This document shows positions 6,079 through 6,799 of a DNA stretch of 6,799 bases, in pieces. Every line of letters starts with the position of its first letter. Positions within the stretch are counted from its first letter, which is position 1. Origin of the DNA: an uncultured Eubacteriales bacterium (GTDB taxonomy: Bacteria > Bacillota > Clostridia > Christensenellales > CAG-138); contig CACXNN010000061.1 of the NCBI GenBank assembly GCA_902768995.1, positions 1 to 6,799 on the forward strand. The letters run 5' to 3'. Made by a program: the position numbers and the translations under genes. Under the pieces are notes generated by a model. The model made no database searches, had not been told where the DNA came from, and worked only from the letters and a program-made list of their open reading frames with translations.

Positions 6079-6799
6079 CTATCTGATCTTTTCCAAAAAC
6101 TTGCTGATGCCCGTGCGGCGCACCTTCATGGCGCCGATAGGACAGAACTCCTGGCAGCAGAAGCAGCGGATGCACTTAGTATAGTCGATGGAAGGTTTCT
6201 TATCGATCATGGTGATGGCCTTGGCGGGACAGACCTTCCTGCACTCGCCGCAGCCGATGCAGTCCTCCTTCTTCACCTGGGGTCGGGGCTGGACGGCGGC
6301 CTTCATGATGCCGGCCCAAAGCTTGCCCACGATGCCGGAGTATTTATCAGTGAACAGGATGCCCCGTTTCACGCCGATGGTCTCGAAGTCCGGGCAAATG
6401 AACTGCTCCCAGCCTTCAGAAACATTCAACTCCGCAACTGTACCGGGGATGAGTCCCCGCTCGTGGGCGGCCATCAGGGTGGGCACATCCTCCCGGGTCA
6501 TATGGATGAGGGCGGCCAGCACCAGGTCCAGCTTGTGGGGCGATTGTGAGGCCGCCAGAAGCCCCATTTTCCGGGGTTTGCCCATGGAGGGGCCGTTGCC
6601 TTCCATGGCCATGATCCCGTCGCAAATGGTCAATACGGGCTTGAAATAGGCGTTTATGTCCACCAGCATCCGGGAGAAATCCGTGGGGTTGGGATAGCGA
6701 TAGTGATACTCCGGCTTGTCCGTGCCGGGGATGGCCCCGAACATGTTCTTGCAGCCGCCGGTGAGGCCCATCATGCCGTGGGTCTTCAGCTTGCAGAAG
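6079..6799 (-). CDS. DUF362 domain protein with C-terminal 2x[4Fe-4S] ferredoxin domain (5' end outside window)
   Basis: The frame is open to the window edge and 239 residues are visible. The first ones (FCKLKTHGMMGLTGGCKNMFG) are internal to DUF362, where a LPKxKTH block is usual, so the ATG at 6774 is not the start. Visible residues of about 1-150 carry further DUF362 features, including the DGIMAMEGNGPSMGKPRKMG stretch at 60-79. The C-terminus holds two ferredoxin motifs, CIGCGECRKVCP (180-191) and CIRCFCCQEFCP (209-220), each with CxxCxxCxxxCP spacing for a [4Fe-4S] cluster. The second has an extra Cys at 214 between two ligands. Such proteins are common in anaerobes as predicted electron carriers or reductases; no substrate is established for this one. 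Relatives are usually about 370 aa, so roughly a third is missing here. The stop is 26 bp before the ligase ATG, so the two are probably co-transcribed. Confidence 0.92.
   Translation of the reverse strand, partial: FCKLKTHGMMGLTGGCKNMFGAIPGTDKPEYHYRYPNPTDFSRMLVDINAYFKPVLTICDGIMAMEGNGPSMGKPRKMGLLAASQSPHKLDLVLAALIHMTREDVPTLMAAHERGLIPGTVAELNVSEGWEQFICPDFETIGVKRGILFTDKYSGIVGKLWAGIMKAAVQPRPQVKKEDCIGCGECRKVCPAKAITMIDKKPSIDYTKCIRCFCCQEFCPIGAMKVRRTGISKFLEKIR

Noticed and set aside
6053..6175. An N-terminal extension of 41 residues on the acetoacetate--CoA ligase
   Set aside because: It is mainly the out-of-frame reading of the preceding ferredoxin domain gene, and the strong Shine-Dalgarno points to the ATG at 6052.
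4913..6184. A 423-codon open frame on the plus strand across the ligase gene
   Set aside because: It lies antisense to conserved ANL-superfamily motifs and its translation is a Gly/His/Val-rich shadow with no domain.
6772..6774. ATG at 6774 as the start of the DUF362 protein
   Set aside because: The frame stays open to the window edge and the preceding residues (KLKTHG) belong to the conserved domain, so the gene is cut by the window rather than starting there.

Overview
All coding sequence in this 6.8 kb window lies on the minus strand, so transcription runs from the right edge to the left. Six genes are visible. Both edge genes are cut: the rightmost lacks its N-terminus and the leftmost its C-terminus. 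The DNA is GC-rich and tightly packed. Gene starts carry AAGGAG/AAGGAGG-type Shine-Dalgarno sequences, the DUF362/ferredoxin protein is of a kind common in anaerobes, and a signal-peptide membrane protein is present. Together these suggest a high-GC anaerobic member of the Firmicutes (Clostridia-like). This is inference from style and gene content; there is no rRNA or other marker to fix the taxon.

Layout in transcription order: (1) 6799-6079, 3' two thirds of a DUF362 protein with a C-terminal 2x[4Fe-4S] ferredoxin domain; (2) 6052-4091, an acetoacetate--CoA ligase of 653 aa, 26 bp downstream and probably co-transcribed; (3) a good intrinsic terminator at 4081-4048; (4) 4034-3192, a complete endonuclease IV (nfo) whose Shine-Dalgarno starts one base after the terminator's T-tract; (5) an 84-bp gap holding a palindrome and a plausible extended -10 promoter; (6) 3107-2460, a YigZ/IMPACT family protein; (7) 2473-356, a 705-aa single-pass membrane protein with a large extracytoplasmic beta-sandwich region and a long disordered tail; (8) 359-1, the start of a HAD-superfamily hydrolase. 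The last three genes overlap head to tail (14 bp and 4 bp) and look like one translationally coupled operon. No stretch longer than 300 bases lacks a gene.

Functionally this is mostly ordinary chromosomal content: an acyl-CoA ligase paired with an iron-sulfur protein, a DNA-repair nuclease, and a housekeeping YigZ gene followed by an uncharacterised surface or membrane protein and a small-molecule hydrolase. I see no CRISPR array, tRNA, rRNA, transposon, integrase or toxin-antitoxin pair. The points most worth a second look are the terminator pressed against the nfo ribosome binding site, the palindrome and promoter between nfo and yigZ, and the unrecognised membrane protein with its motif-bearing tail.
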